The position numbers were made by a program, and so were the translations under genes. The notes below the pieces were generated by a model. It saw nothing but the letters and a program-made list of their open reading frames with translations, made no database searches and was not told the origin of the DNA. From contig CAZKLS010000029.1 of the NCBI GenBank assembly GCA_964553405.1, positions 1 through 26,543 of the forward strand: DNA of 26,543 nt, written 5' to 3'. Of the stretch, positions 1 through 9,223 are shown piece by piece. Each line of letters begins with the position of its first letter. Position 1 is the stretch's first letter. Source of the stretch: DATIRA01 sp964553405 (GTDB lineage Bacteria > Pseudomonadota > Gammaproteobacteria > Steroidobacterales > Steroidobacteraceae).

Positions 1-566
<566 letters not shown>

Positions 567-584
567 TCGGCGGACCAGGGGGTA

Positions 585-608
585 CGGGCCCGGCGGTTGC
601 CGGGCCTG
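585..608 (+). terminator. GC-rich hairpin after clpB, possible terminator
   Basis: A stem of eight perfect pairs (GGCCCGGC / GCCGGGCC, 587-594 with 599-606) and loop GGTT sits 20 bases after the clpB stop; a G-U and a C-G pair extend it outward. No T-run follows, so it is only a possible terminator or attenuator between clpB and the next gene. Confidence 0.3.
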
Positions 609-642
609 CCCCGCTCGATCCGGAACACACAGAACAAGCACC

Positions 643-1044
643 ATGCCGATCTACGAATACGAATGCTCCAAGTGCGGCCACTACCTCGAGGCCCTGCAGA
701 AGATCGGCGACAAGCCGCTGCGGGAGTGCCCGGAGTGCGGCAAGCACAGCCTGAAGCGGCTCGTGTCGGCGCCGCTGTTCCGCCTGGCCGGCAGTGGCTG
801 GTACGAGACGGATTTCAAGTCGGACAAGGAAGCGAAGCGAAACCTGGCCAAGAAGGAAGAGGCGCCCGCGGTCGAGTCGAAGAGCGAATCGAAGGGCGAG
901 GGGTCCGCGCCGGCGAAGAAGGAGCCCGCCACGGCGGGCAAGTCGCGCACGATGGTCACCAAGCCCGCGCCGGCCAAGCCGGCGCGAGCCCGCTCCAAGG
1001 CCGCCGCCCGCAAGCCGGCCGCCGGCAAGGCGCGCAAGCGCTGA
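643..1044 (+). CDS. FmdB-family zinc-ribbon protein with basic Lys/Ala-rich tail
   Basis: The 133-residue protein begins MPIYEYECSKCG, the signature of the FmdB/CxxC_CXXC_SSSS family, with two CxxC knuckles at Cys8/Cys11 and Cys29/Cys32 that should bind one zinc. The family's cellular role is poorly defined. After the conserved domain (to about residue 65) the protein changes to a low-complexity tail of Lys, Ala, Pro, Arg and Glu ending in KARKR, similar in composition to histone-H1-like bacterial tails, which suggests nucleic-acid contact (inference). The next gene, for a DUF502 protein, starts 10 bases downstream, and aspS follows. The fmdB-DUF502-aspS order is common in gammaproteobacteria (from memory), so the three may be cotranscribed. 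No strong ribosome site is visible before the ATG. Confidence 0.85.
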   Translation: MPIYEYECSKCGHYLEALQKIGDKPLRECPECGKHSLKRLVSAPLFRLAGSGWYETDFKSDKEAKRNLAKKEEAPAVESKSESKGEGSAPAKKEPATAGKSRTMVTKPAPAKPARARSKAAARKPAAGKARKR

Positions 1045-1054
1045 GGCGGGCGAC

Positions 1055-1774
1055 GTGGCGGATTTGCAGAACCCGATGACCGAAGCCGCTCCAGGCCAGG
1101 AGAAGGAGCCGAAGGAGCGGCACCCGGCCAAGACCTTCCGCAACTACCTGATCGCCGGGCTGCTGATCTGGATACCGATCCTGGTCACGTTCTGGGTGCT
1201 GCGCTTCCTCTCCGGCATTCTCGACCAGTCGCTGCTGCTGCTGCCACCGCCGTGGCGGCCCGAAGCGCTGTTCGGCCACTACATCCCGGGCCTCGGGATC
1301 ATGCTGTCGCTGCTGCTGCTGTTCGGGACCGGCGTGCTGGTCAAGAACCTGTTCGGCCGGCAGATGGTCGAGGCGGTCGAGCGGCTGGTACGCAGGATCC
1401 CGGTCGTCGGCACGGTCTACGGTGGAGCGAAGAGCTTCAGCGAGACGGTGCTGACCGACACCGGGCGCTCGTTCAAGCAGGTCGTGATGCTGCAGTTTCC
1501 GCGCGAGGGCATCTACAGCATCGGCTTCATCACCTCGCAGGACCTCGAGGAAATGCAGGCCCGGACCGCGCGGGAAGTGATCTGCGTCTTCGTGCCGACG
1601 ACGCCGAACCCGACGACGGGCTTCCTGGTCATGGTGCCCAGGGAGGAGGTAGTGGTGCTCGACATGAGCGTCGACGAGGCCTTCAAGACGCTGTTCACGC
1701 TCGGCGTCGTCGTGCCGACCTGGAGGAAGAAGCCCGGCCCGGGCCACCTTGCACCGCAAAACGACGGCCCGTAA
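1055..1774 (+). CDS. DUF502 family inner-membrane protein
   Basis: A 239-residue protein with two predicted membrane helices (about residues 31-53 and 77-97 from the GTG start) and a cytosolic or periplasmic C-terminal domain containing RRIPVVGTVYGGAKSFSE and VFVPTTPNPTTGFLVMVPRE, which are typical of DUF502. Its molecular function is unknown. I chose GTG at 1055 because an AGG at 1044-1046 stands 8 bases upstream; the ATG at 1076, seven codons in, has no obvious ribosome site and is the alternative. It starts 10 bases after the FmdB-like gene and ends 60 bases before aspS, consistent with one operon. Confidence 0.85.
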   Translation: MADLQNPMTEAAPGQEKEPKERHPAKTFRNYLIAGLLIWIPILVTFWVLRFLSGILDQSLLLLPPPWRPEALFGHYIPGLGIMLSLLLLFGTGVLVKNLFGRQMVEAVERLVRRIPVVGTVYGGAKSFSETVLTDTGRSFKQVVMLQFPREGIYSIGFITSQDLEEMQARTAREVICVFVPTTPNPTTGFLVMVPREEVVVLDMSVDEAFKTLFTLGVVVPTWRKKPGPGHLAPQNDGP

Positions 1775-1834
1775 CATCCCGGCTCTTTTCCGACCGACCG
1801 GCCCGGGTAGGCCGGTCCCCGAGCCAGGACCCAG

Positions 1835-3616
1835 ATGCCAATGCGCACCCATTACTGCGGCGAGGTCAACGAGAGCCTCGTCGGATCGGAGCTCACCGTC
1901 GCCGGGTGGGTTCACCGTCGCCGCGATCACGGCGGGGTCATTTTCGTCGATCTCCGCGACCGCGAGGGCCTGTTGCAGGTGGTCTTCGACCCCTCGGCCA
2001 GCGAAGTGTTCGCCGAAGCCGAGCGTGTTCGCGGCGAGTGGGTGCTCAAGGTCACCGGCAAGGTCAGGCCGCGCCCGGACGGCACGGTGAACCCGAACCT
2101 GCGCTCAGGGCAGGTGGAGCTGCTCGCGCGCGAGATCGAGGTCCTCAATCGTGCGGATCCGATCCCGTTCCAGCTCGACGAGGAAGTGAAGGAAGAGGTC
2201 CGGCTCAAGTATCGCTACATCGACCTGCGGCGCGACGTCATGCAGCAGCGACTCAGGCTGCGGCATGCGATCACCCGGGCGATGCGCAGCTACCTGGACG
2301 AGCATGGATTCGTTGACGTCGAGACGCCGATGCTGACCAAGGCGACGCCCGAGGGCGCTCGCGACTACCTGGTACCGAGTCGCACCCAGGCGGGCCGGTT
2401 CTTCGCGTTGCCGCAGTCGCCGCAGATATTCAAGCAGCTGCTGATGATGTCGGGCTTCGACCGCTACTACCAGATCGTGCGCTGCTTCCGCGACGAGGAC
2501 CTGCGCGCCGACCGCCAGCCCGAGTTCACTCAGCTCGACGTCGAGACGTCCTTCCTCGATCGCGACGAGATCATGAACCTGATGGAGGGCCTGGTCCGGC
2601 ACGTGTTCCGCACGACGCTGTCGATCGAGCTGCCCGATCCGTTCCCGCGCATGGCCTTCGACGAGGCGATGCGCCGTTACGGTTCCGACAAGCCGGACCT
2701 GCGGATTCCGCTCGAACTGGTCGACGTGGCCGACCTGGTGCGCGACAGCGACTTCAAGGTGTTCTCGGGGCCGGCCACGGATCCGGAAGGCCGTGTGGCC
2801 GCGCTGCGGGTGCCGAACGGCGGCGAACGCCTGTCGCGCAAGCAGATCGACGACTACCAGGCCTACGTCGGGCGCTACGGCGCCAAGGGCCTCGCGTACA
2901 TCAAGGTCAACGACGCGGCGAAGGGCCGGGACGGACTGCAGTCGCCGATCCTTAAGTTCCTCTCCGACGCCGCGATCTCGGGCCTGCTCGAGCGCACCGG
3001 TGCCGGGACCGGGGACCTGGTGTTCTTCGGTGCCGACAAGGCGAAGGTCGTCAACGACAGCCTCGGCGCGCTGCGGCTCGAGCTGGGCGAGGACCTCGGG
3101 CTCGTGGAGGGCGGCTGGCGGCCGCTCTGGGTGGTGGATTTCCCGATGTTCGAATGGGATCCGGACGGCAAGCGCTGGATGGCGATGCACCACCCGTTCA
3201 CCTCGCCGCTGAACGAGGACCCGGCCGCGCTGCGCGGTGATCCGGCAGGCGCGCTCGCCCGTGCCTACGACATCGTCCTCAACGGCAGCGAGATCGGCGG
3301 GGGCTCGGTCCGTATCCATCGCAACGAGATGCAGTCGACGGTGTTCGAGCTGCTCGGCATCGGCGCCGAGGAAGCCCAGAAGAAGTTCGGCTTCCTGCTC
3401 GAGGCACTCAGGTACGGCGCGCCTCCGCACGGCGGGATCGCATTCGGCCTCGACCGGCTCTCGATGCTGATGGCGGGCGCCGATTCGATCCGGGACGTGA
3501 TCGCGTTCCCGAAGACCCAGACGGCGACCTGCCCGCTGACCGACGCGCCGACCGAGGTGTCGGAGCAGCAGCTGCGCGAGCTCCACATCCGCGTCCGGCT
3601 GCCATTGAAGGACTGA
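1835..3616 (+). CDS. aspS: Aspartyl-tRNA synthetase (probably non-discriminating type)
   Basis: Class II synthetase that charges tRNA with aspartate in the cytosol. It is 593 residues long, normal for the bacterial type. It has the N-terminal OB-fold anticodon-binding domain (GWVHRRRDHGGVIF), the flipping-loop/motif 2 region (FRDEDLRADRQPEFTQ), the bacterial GAD insertion (after GSDKPDLRIPLELVDVAD) and motif 3 (GIAFGLDRLSMLM). The OB-fold has the His (RRRDHGG) and a Gly (RPDGTVNPN) at the positions that, in the Pseudomonas-type enzyme, go with charging both tRNA-Asp and tRNA-Asn; this is an inference from remembered sequences. ATG 1835 has AGGA 5 bases upstream. The in-frame ATG at 1841 (MRTHYCG) matches the usual family start and is equally likely. 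Confidence 0.96.
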   Translation: MPMRTHYCGEVNESLVGSELTVAGWVHRRRDHGGVIFVDLRDREGLLQVVFDPSASEVFAEAERVRGEWVLKVTGKVRPRPDGTVNPNLRSGQVELLAREIEVLNRADPIPFQLDEEVKEEVRLKYRYIDLRRDVMQQRLRLRHAITRAMRSYLDEHGFVDVETPMLTKATPEGARDYLVPSRTQAGRFFALPQSPQIFKQLLMMSGFDRYYQIVRCFRDEDLRADRQPEFTQLDVETSFLDRDEIMNLMEGLVRHVFRTTLSIELPDPFPRMAFDEAMRRYGSDKPDLRIPLELVDVADLVRDSDFKVFSGPATDPEGRVAALRVPNGGERLSRKQIDDYQAYVGRYGAKGLAYIKVNDAAKGRDGLQSPILKFLSDAAISGLLERTGAGTGDLVFFGADKAKVVNDSLGALRLELGEDLGLVEGGWRPLWVVDFPMFEWDPDGKRWMAMHHPFTSPLNEDPAALRGDPAGALARAYDIVLNGSEIGGGSVRIHRNEMQSTVFELLGIGAEEAQKKFGFLLEALRYGAPPHGGIAFGLDRLSMLMAGADSIRDVIAFPKTQTATCPLTDAPTEVSEQQLRELHIRVRLPLKD

Positions 3617-3660
3617 GGGGCGCGGCCATTCCGCAGCCGGGCGGTTCGCCGGACGAGGCC

Positions 3661-4466
3661 GTGATGCTGATCCACGGCCTGTGGATGAACGGCATGGAGC
3701 TCGGCGTGCTGCGGCGCAGGCTGCAGCACGAGCACGGTTTCGACGTCCACACCTTCAGCTATCCGACGCTGCACGGAGACCTGCAGTCAGTCTGCGCAGA
3801 CCTCGCGTCCGACATGCGGCGCATCGGGGCGTCGCGGGTCCATGCGGTCGCGCACAGCCTGGGCGGTGCGGTTCTCTATCGCGCGCTGCAGCGCTGCAAC
3901 GCTCCATTGACCGGCAACGCCGTGCTGCTCGCTTCGCCGCTGGCCGGTTGCAAGGCCGCCGACGGGGTCGCCCGGCATCCCTGGCTCAGGAACCTGATCG
4001 GGCCGCACGTGCTGCGCGAGCTCGCGGGCCCGCACCAGCGTTCGCTGGCAGGTATCGGCGGCGTCGGCGCGATCGCGGGCACGCGACGGCTGGGAACCGG
4101 GCAGTTCTTCGCGCACTTCGACGAGGCCAACGACGGCACCGTGGCCGTGCGCGAGACGCTGGTGCCCGGCCTCGCCGACCACATCGTGCTGCCGCACAGC
4201 CACATCGGCATGCTGTTCGCCGAGGACGTCGCGCAGCAGGTCGCGCACTTCCTGNNNNNNNNNNNNNNNNNNNNNNNNNNNNNNNNNNNNNNNNNNNNNN
4301 NNNNNNNNNNNNNNNNNNNNNNNNNNNNNNNNNNNNNNNNNNNNNNNNNNNNNNCCACATCGGCATGCTGTTCGCCGAGGACGTCGCGCAGCAGGTCGCG
4401 CACTTCCTGCGCCGTGGTTCGTTTCGGCACGAGGGACTCGAAACGAACAGCAGCCACGGCGCGTGA
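3661..4466 (+). CDS. Alpha/beta hydrolase (lipase/esterase-like), interrupted by an assembly gap
   Basis: An alpha/beta-fold serine hydrolase. Visible parts are the oxyanion strand LIHGLW at the N terminus, the nucleophile elbow AHSLGG (Ser66 from the GTG start), a DGTV segment with the likely acid (Asp158), and HSHIGML with the likely catalytic His near the C terminus. The substrate is unknown. The frame is broken by 100 Ns at 4255-4354, but the 55 bases before the gap are repeated exactly after it. Removing one copy plus the Ns (155 bases) gives an intact 216-residue protein ending at 4466. The start is uncertain: GTG 3661 or ATG 3664 follow GAGG, but both leave almost nothing before the first beta strand, so an upstream start near the aspS stop is possible. 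It follows aspS closely on the same strand. Confidence 0.75.
4200..4409. repeat. Exact 55-bp direct duplication flanking the first N block
   Basis: Bases 4200-4254 and 4355-4409 are identical over 55 bases, ending and beginning exactly at the N block. A repeat that abuts both gap edges at the same length is the mark of two contigs sharing a terminal assembly k-mer (55 is a common k), not a biological repeat. Confidence 0.93.
4255..4354. other. 100-N scaffold gap inside the hydrolase gene
   Basis: Exactly 100 Ns, the usual placeholder for a gap of unknown size. The flanks are an identical 55-mer, so the true chromosome probably has no missing sequence here. Confidence 0.98.
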
Positions 4467-4504
4467 ATCGCCGCGACGAGCACGGTCCGCGTCCGGCGGT
4501 CGCG

Positions 4505-4600
4505 CGGGCGGGCCGTCGCGCGACAGGATGTCGCGCGCGGAGCCCCCAGGGATGGGTTCACGGCGTCCCGGCCAGCGGGCAGGGGCGCCCGATCCCGGTG
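4505..4600. repeat. Candidate dispersed intergenic repeat between convergent genes
   Basis: Between the hydrolase (+) and the outer-membrane factor (-) lies a hairpin CGCGCGAC-AGGAT-GTCGCGCG (4517-4537) followed by GGAGCCCCCAGGGATGGG and TTCACGGCGTCCC. The hairpin-plus-GGATGGGTTCACGGCGTCC arrangement resembles intergenic repeats I recall from several gammaproteobacterial genomes. Only one copy is in this window, so its repeat status is inferred from memory. It sits where a bidirectional terminator would be expected. Confidence 0.4.
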
Positions 4601-4629
4601 CCCCGCCACGTAGGGATCAAATTGCGCGG

Positions 4630-6048
4630 CTATTTCCCGTCCTCGAGCAGCCGATCGATCTCCGCCTGCGACCAGCCGCCACCGAGGGCGCGATACAGGA
4701 CCACGTAGGCCAGCAGCTGGTCACGGCGCGCGCGCACCAGGTCCGTCTCGGCAGCGAACAGTTGTCGCTCGGCGTCCAGCACCTCGAGGTAGCTTACGAC
4801 GCCTGCGCGGTACCGCATCTGCTGCAACCGCAGCACCTCGCGCGAGGCTTCCACGCGCTCCTCGTTGTGCGCGATGAACTCCCGGTAGCGCTGCTGGGCC
4901 GACAGCGAGTCCGACACCTCCCGCAGCGACTGCAGCACGCCGCTGCGGTAGGCGAGCTCCGCCTGCCGCGCACGCGCCCGGGCCGCCTCGACGTTGCCCG
5001 TGCCGATGCCGGACGTGTAGATCGGCATGTCGAAGAACGGCCCGATCGAAAACAGCTCCTGGGCCGGGTCGTCGCCGTCGAAGATCCGCGCGAGCTCCGG
5101 GCTCACCAGCCCGAAGAACGACGTGAGCCCGATGCTGAGGTACGGAAAGCGGGTGGCCTCGGCGACACCGATCTGCGCGGTCGCCGAGTGCAGCTCGTTC
5201 TCCAGCCGGCGCAGGTCCGGTCGGCGGCTGAGCAGTTGCCCGGGCAGGCCCACCGGGATGTCCGGGCCTGGCGCGAAACCCGCTGGCAACGTGCCTGCGG
5301 CGATGCGGTCCGGCGGGAAGCCGAGCAGGAAGCGCAGCAGGTTGCTGGCCGCGACGCGACGCTGCTCCGCGATCGGCAGCTGCGCGCGCGTCGTCGCGAG
5401 CTGGTTGCGTGCCTGCTGCACTTCCGTGCCGGAGGCGACGCCGTTGCGGTTCTGCGACTGCACCAGCGCGAGCGAGGCCTCCTGCGCCGAGATCGTGCGA
5501 TGGATGATCGCGATCTCCTCGTCCAGCGCGCGCAGCTCGATCCAGGTCGAGGTCACGTCCGCGACCAGCGTCGCCATCACCGCGCGTGCGTTGTCCTCGG
5601 ACGCGAGCAGCAGCGCCCGGGTCGCCTCGCTGGCACGGCGCAGCCTGCCGAACAGGTCGATCTCCCAGCTCAGCGCGAGGCCGAGCGAATAGCTCGAGTC
5701 CTCGTCTCCCACCGGGCTCGGCGAGGTCGAGCCCGTGCCGCGCAGCTGCGGCCCCATCGCGCCGCGGCTCACGCGCGCGAGCCCGCGGTATTCCTCGACG
5801 CGGGCGACCGCGATCTGCAGGTCGAGGTTGTTCTCGAGCGCGGTCCGGATCAGCCCGGAGAGCTCTTCGTCGCCAAACGCCTGCACCCAGTCGAGGTCCG
5901 CGTATGACCTCGCATCCTGCGGACTCAACGTGCCGTGGTACTGCTGCACCGGAACGACGTCGTCCGGACGCTCGTAGTCGGGGCCGATGGCGCAACCCGC
6001 CGGCAGCGCCGACGCGAGCAGCAGCAGGGCGTGGCTGCGGCGGATCAC
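4630..6048 (-). CDS. RND efflux outer-membrane factor lipoprotein, NodT/OprM type
   Basis: A 472-residue TolC-like outer-membrane channel that completes a tripartite efflux pump. The N terminus has a lipoprotein signal ending LPAGC (Cys19) followed by the family signature GPDYERP; the residue at -3 of the lipobox is Pro, which is slightly unusual, with Leu at -4. Two OEP repeats follow: the first includes the helix with DLQIAVARVEEYR, and the second begins near RRPDLRRLENELHSATAQIGVAEA. The length is normal for the family. Its start overlaps the pump gene stop by 4 bases (6045-6048), so translation is probably coupled. It is the last gene of the operon; the region downstream holds a hairpin and a possible repeat. 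Confidence 0.93.
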   Translation of the reverse strand: MIRRSHALLLLASALPAGCAIGPDYERPDDVVPVQQYHGTLSPQDARSYADLDWVQAFGDEELSGLIRTALENNLDLQIAVARVEEYRGLARVSRGAMGPQLRGTGSTSPSPVGDEDSSYSLGLALSWEIDLFGRLRRASEATRALLLASEDNARAVMATLVADVTSTWIELRALDEEIAIIHRTISAQEASLALVQSQNRNGVASGTEVQQARNQLATTRAQLPIAEQRRVAASNLLRFLLGFPPDRIAAGTLPAGFAPGPDIPVGLPGQLLSRRPDLRRLENELHSATAQIGVAEATRFPYLSIGLTSFFGLVSPELARIFDGDDPAQELFSIGPFFDMPIYTSGIGTGNVEAARARARQAELAYRSGVLQSLREVSDSLSAQQRYREFIAHNEERVEASREVLRLQQMRYRAGVVSYLEVLDAERQLFAAETDLVRARRDQLLAYVVLYRALGGGWSQAEIDRLLEDGK

Positions 6049-9000
6049 GTGGCCTCCTGCGCCGGTGCGGTCTGCGTCGCCGGCTGCGGCGGCCCGCCAC
6101 CGAAACGTTCCGCGAGGCCCTGGATCAGCACGTAGAATGCCGGCACCGCGACCGCCGTGAGCACGGTGGCCGCGATCATGCCGCCGAACACGGCCGTGCC
6201 CACCGAGGCCTTGGAAGCCGCGCCGGCCCCCGATGCGATCATCAGCGGCACCACGCCCAGGATGAAGGCCAGCGACGTCATCACGATGGGCCGCAGCCGC
6301 AGTTTCGCGGCCTCGAGCGCGGCCTGCTGCAGCGGCATCCCGGCCTCACGGTTCAGCTTCGCGAACTCGACGATCAGGATCGCGTTCTTCGCCGAGAGGC
6401 CGACCAGCGTCACCAGGCCGATCTGGCCGTAGACGTTGAACGGGATGCCGGTGATCTTCAGCGCGATCAGCGCGCCGAGGAAGCCGAAGGGCGTGGCGAG
6501 CAGCACGGCGAACGGCACGGCCCAGCTCTCGTAGAGCGCCGCGAGGAACAGGAACACGACGATGATCGACAGGCCCAGCACCAGCGCCGCGGTGTTGCCG
6601 GACTCGATCTCCTGCAGGCTCTGGCCGGTCCACTGATACCCGTAGTCGGCGGGCAGCACCTGCGCCGCCACGTCCTCGAGGGCCCGCAGCGCGTCGCCCG
6701 AGCTCTTGCCGGGCGCCGGCGCGCCGCTGAAGGCCGCCGTCCGGTACAGGTTGTAACGCTGCAGGAATCGCGCGCCGGTGGAATCGTGCGGCGTGGTCAG
6801 CGTGTCGAGCGGCACCATCTCGCCGGCGCCGTTGCGCACGAACAGCCCGGAGATGTCGCTGATCTGCGCGCGGTACTCCGGCTCGGCCTGCATTGTGACC
6901 TTGTAGTTGCGGCCGAAGCGCGTGAAGTCGTTGATCTCGAAGCCGCCGAGGAAGGTCTGCAGCGTCGTGAACACGTCGTTCACCGGCACGCCGAGCTTGC
7001 GCGACTTCTCGCGGTCCACCTCGAGCCGGTAGTTCGGCGTGTTGGCCGAGAACGTGGTCGTGATGCGGGCGATCTCCGGTCGCTGCTGCGCCGCGGCGAG
7101 GAACTGTCCGGCGACCTGCGCGAGTTCCTCCGGCGTCTGGTTGCCGCGGGCCTGCAGCATCAGCGAGAACCCGGAGACGGCGCCGAAGCCCGGCAGCGCC
7201 GGCGGGTTGAACGGCACGACGATCGCCTCCGGTATGTTGCGGGTCGCCATTGCGAGCTGCATCAGGATGCCCTCGACCTGCAGCTCGGGGCTCTCGCGTT
7301 CCTCCCAGGGATCGAGCCGGACGATGATGAACGCGCCGTTCGAGGCCGCGGTGCCCGAGATCAGGTCGAAGCCGACGACGCTGACGACGGACTCGACGCC
7401 GGGCTGCGCCCGGGCGATCTCCTGCACCTGCTCGGCCACCGCGATCGTGCGTTCCTGGGAAGCGGCGTCGGGCAGCATCACCTGCATGAACAGCGCGCGC
7501 TTGTCCTCGTCGGGCACGAACCCGGTCGGCGTGACGCGGAACAGGCTGGCCACGACGAACAGCACGACGCCGAGCAGTGCCAGCGCGAGCAGTGTGCGCC
7601 GCGCGCCTGCGGCCGCGGCGCTGCCGTAGCGGTCGCGTATCCAGTCGAAACCGCTGTTGAAGCCGCGGAAGAAGCGCGCGAGCGGCCCGCTGCGCTGCGC
7701 GCCCTGCTCGTGCGGCTTCAGCAGCATCGCGCACAGCGCCGGCGTGAGTGTCAGCGCGACCACCGCCGAGAACATCGTCGACACGGCGACCGTGATCGCG
7801 AACTGCTTGTAGAGCTGCCCCGTGACGCCGGGAATGAAGGCCATCGGCACGAACACGGCCGCGAGGACCAGCGTCATCGCTATGACCGGTCCCTGGACCT
7901 CGTCCATCGCGCGCCGGGTCGCTTCCTTCGGCGACAGGTGGTGGGCCGCCATGTTCTGCTCGACGGCCTCGACGACGACGATCGCGTCATCGACGACGAT
8001 GCCGATCGCGAGCACCATCCCGAACAGCGACAGCGTGTTGACGCTGAAGCCGAGCAGCTGGAAGGCGGCGAACGTGGCGATGATCGACACCGGCACCGCC
8101 ACCATCGGGATCACCGTCGCGCGCCAGCTCTGCAGGAACAGGAACACGACGATCAGCACGAGGATCAGGGCCTCGACGAAGGTGTGGATGACCTCCTCGA
8201 TCGAGGCCTCCACGAACTCCGACGAGTCGTACATCATCTTGATCGCGAGCCCCTTCGGCAGGTTCGCACTGATGCGTTCGAGCTCCTCGTTGACGAGTCC
8301 CGCTGTCTCGAGCGCGTTGGCACCCGGGATCAGCTGGATCGCCAGCATCACTCCGGGCTGGCCGTCGAGCTCGGTCGAGTAGTTGTAGCTGCGGGCGCCG
8401 AGTTCCACGCGGGCGACGTCGCCCAGACGGACGAAGGAGCCGTCCGGTCTCGAGCCCACGATGATCTGCGAAAACTCCTCCGCGGTGACGAGTCGCCCGC
8501 GTACGCGCACGGAGTACTGGAAGCTCTGGCCCGCGGCCGCCGGCGGCTGCCCGACCTGGCCGGCCGGCGCCTGCACGTTCTGCTCGCGCACGACCTGCGC
8601 GATGTCCGAGGCCGTGATACCGAGGCTGGCCATGCGGTCCGGCCGCAGCCAGATCCGCATACCGAACTCCGAGCCGAAGACCTGGACGTTGCCGACACCC
8701 TTCAGCCGCTTCAGCGAGTCGACGATGTTGACGAACGCGTAGTTGTTGACGAACAGCGCGTCGTAGTCGCCTTCGGGTGCGTACAGGCCGAAGTACATGA
8801 GCGTGTCCGGCGACTGCTTCGAGACCGTCACGCCGCGCGTCACGACCTCCTGCGGCAGGCGGGGTTGCGCCTGAGAGACCCGGTTCTGCACCTCCACCGC
8901 GGCCAGGTCGGGGTCCCGCTCCAGCCGGAAGGTGGCCGTGATGCTCGAGCTGCCATCGTCGCCGCTGACGGCGTTGATGTAGAGCATGTCGGTGACGCCG

Positions 9001-9209
9001 TTGATCTGCTGGTCCAGCGGCACCGTGACCGCTTCCTCGACCACGTCCGAGCTCGCGCCCATGTAGTCGGCGCGGACCTGCACGCTGGGCAGGGCGATCT
9101 CGGGGAATTCCGCAACCGGCAGGCTCGCCAGCGACAGCAGGCCCATCAGCGTGAGCAGCAGCGAGATGACGATCGCGAAGACCGGGCGGTCGATGAAGAA
9201 GCGTGCCAT
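6045..9209 (-). CDS. RND (HAE1 family) multidrug efflux inner-membrane pump, AcrB-like
   Basis: A 1054-residue proton-driven drug exporter of full length. It begins MARFFIDRPVFAIVISLLLT, the usual first helix. Its proton-relay residues fall at positions essentially identical to AcrB: Asp407-Asp408 in GIVVDDAIVVVE, Lys941 in GLSAKNAILIVEFAK, and Arg971 and Thr978 in RLRPIVMTSLAFILGVVPL. Two large periplasmic loops follow the first and seventh helices. It should work as a trimer in the inner membrane with the adaptor encoded 14 bases upstream and the channel encoded in the overlapping downstream gene. The substrate cannot be read from the sequence. No regulator gene (TetR, MarR or two-component) is adjacent. 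Confidence 0.96.
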   Translation of the reverse strand: MARFFIDRPVFAIVISLLLTLMGLLSLASLPVAEFPEIALPSVQVRADYMGASSDVVEEAVTVPLDQQINGVTDMLYINAVSGDDGSSSITATFRLERDPDLAAVEVQNRVSQAQPRLPQEVVTRGVTVSKQSPDTLMYFGLYAPEGDYDALFVNNYAFVNIVDSLKRLKGVGNVQVFGSEFGMRIWLRPDRMASLGITASDIAQVVREQNVQAPAGQVGQPPAAAGQSFQYSVRVRGRLVTAEEFSQIIVGSRPDGSFVRLGDVARVELGARSYNYSTELDGQPGVMLAIQLIPGANALETAGLVNEELERISANLPKGLAIKMMYDSSEFVEASIEEVIHTFVEALILVLIVVFLFLQSWRATVIPMVAVPVSIIATFAAFQLLGFSVNTLSLFGMVLAIGIVVDDAIVVVEAVEQNMAAHHLSPKEATRRAMDEVQGPVIAMTLVLAAVFVPMAFIPGVTGQLYKQFAITVAVSTMFSAVVALTLTPALCAMLLKPHEQGAQRSGPLARFFRGFNSGFDWIRDRYGSAAAAGARRTLLALALLGVVLFVVASLFRVTPTGFVPDEDKRALFMQVMLPDAASQERTIAVAEQVQEIARAQPGVESVVSVVGFDLISGTAASNGAFIIVRLDPWEERESPELQVEGILMQLAMATRNIPEAIVVPFNPPALPGFGAVSGFSLMLQARGNQTPEELAQVAGQFLAAAQQRPEIARITTTFSANTPNYRLEVDREKSRKLGVPVNDVFTTLQTFLGGFEINDFTRFGRNYKVTMQAEPEYRAQISDISGLFVRNGAGEMVPLDTLTTPHDSTGARFLQRYNLYRTAAFSGAPAPGKSSGDALRALEDVAAQVLPADYGYQWTGQSLQEIESGNTAALVLGLSIIVVFLFLAALYESWAVPFAVLLATPFGFLGALIALKITGIPFNVYGQIGLVTLVGLSAKNAILIVEFAKLNREAGMPLQQAALEAAKLRLRPIVMTSLAFILGVVPLMIASGAGAASKASVGTAVFGGMIAATVLTAVAVPAFYVLIQGLAERFGGGPPQPATQTAPAQEAT

Positions 9210-9223
9210 GCCGAAGCGTCCGC

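Noticed and set aside
4200..4409. 55-bp repeat as a biological duplication or integration site
   Set aside because: It abuts the N block exactly on both sides and its length equals a common assembly k-mer.
3661..5907. Long frame running through the first N block
   Set aside because: It joins the hydrolase to an antisense frame of the outer-membrane factor gene only because of the Ns.
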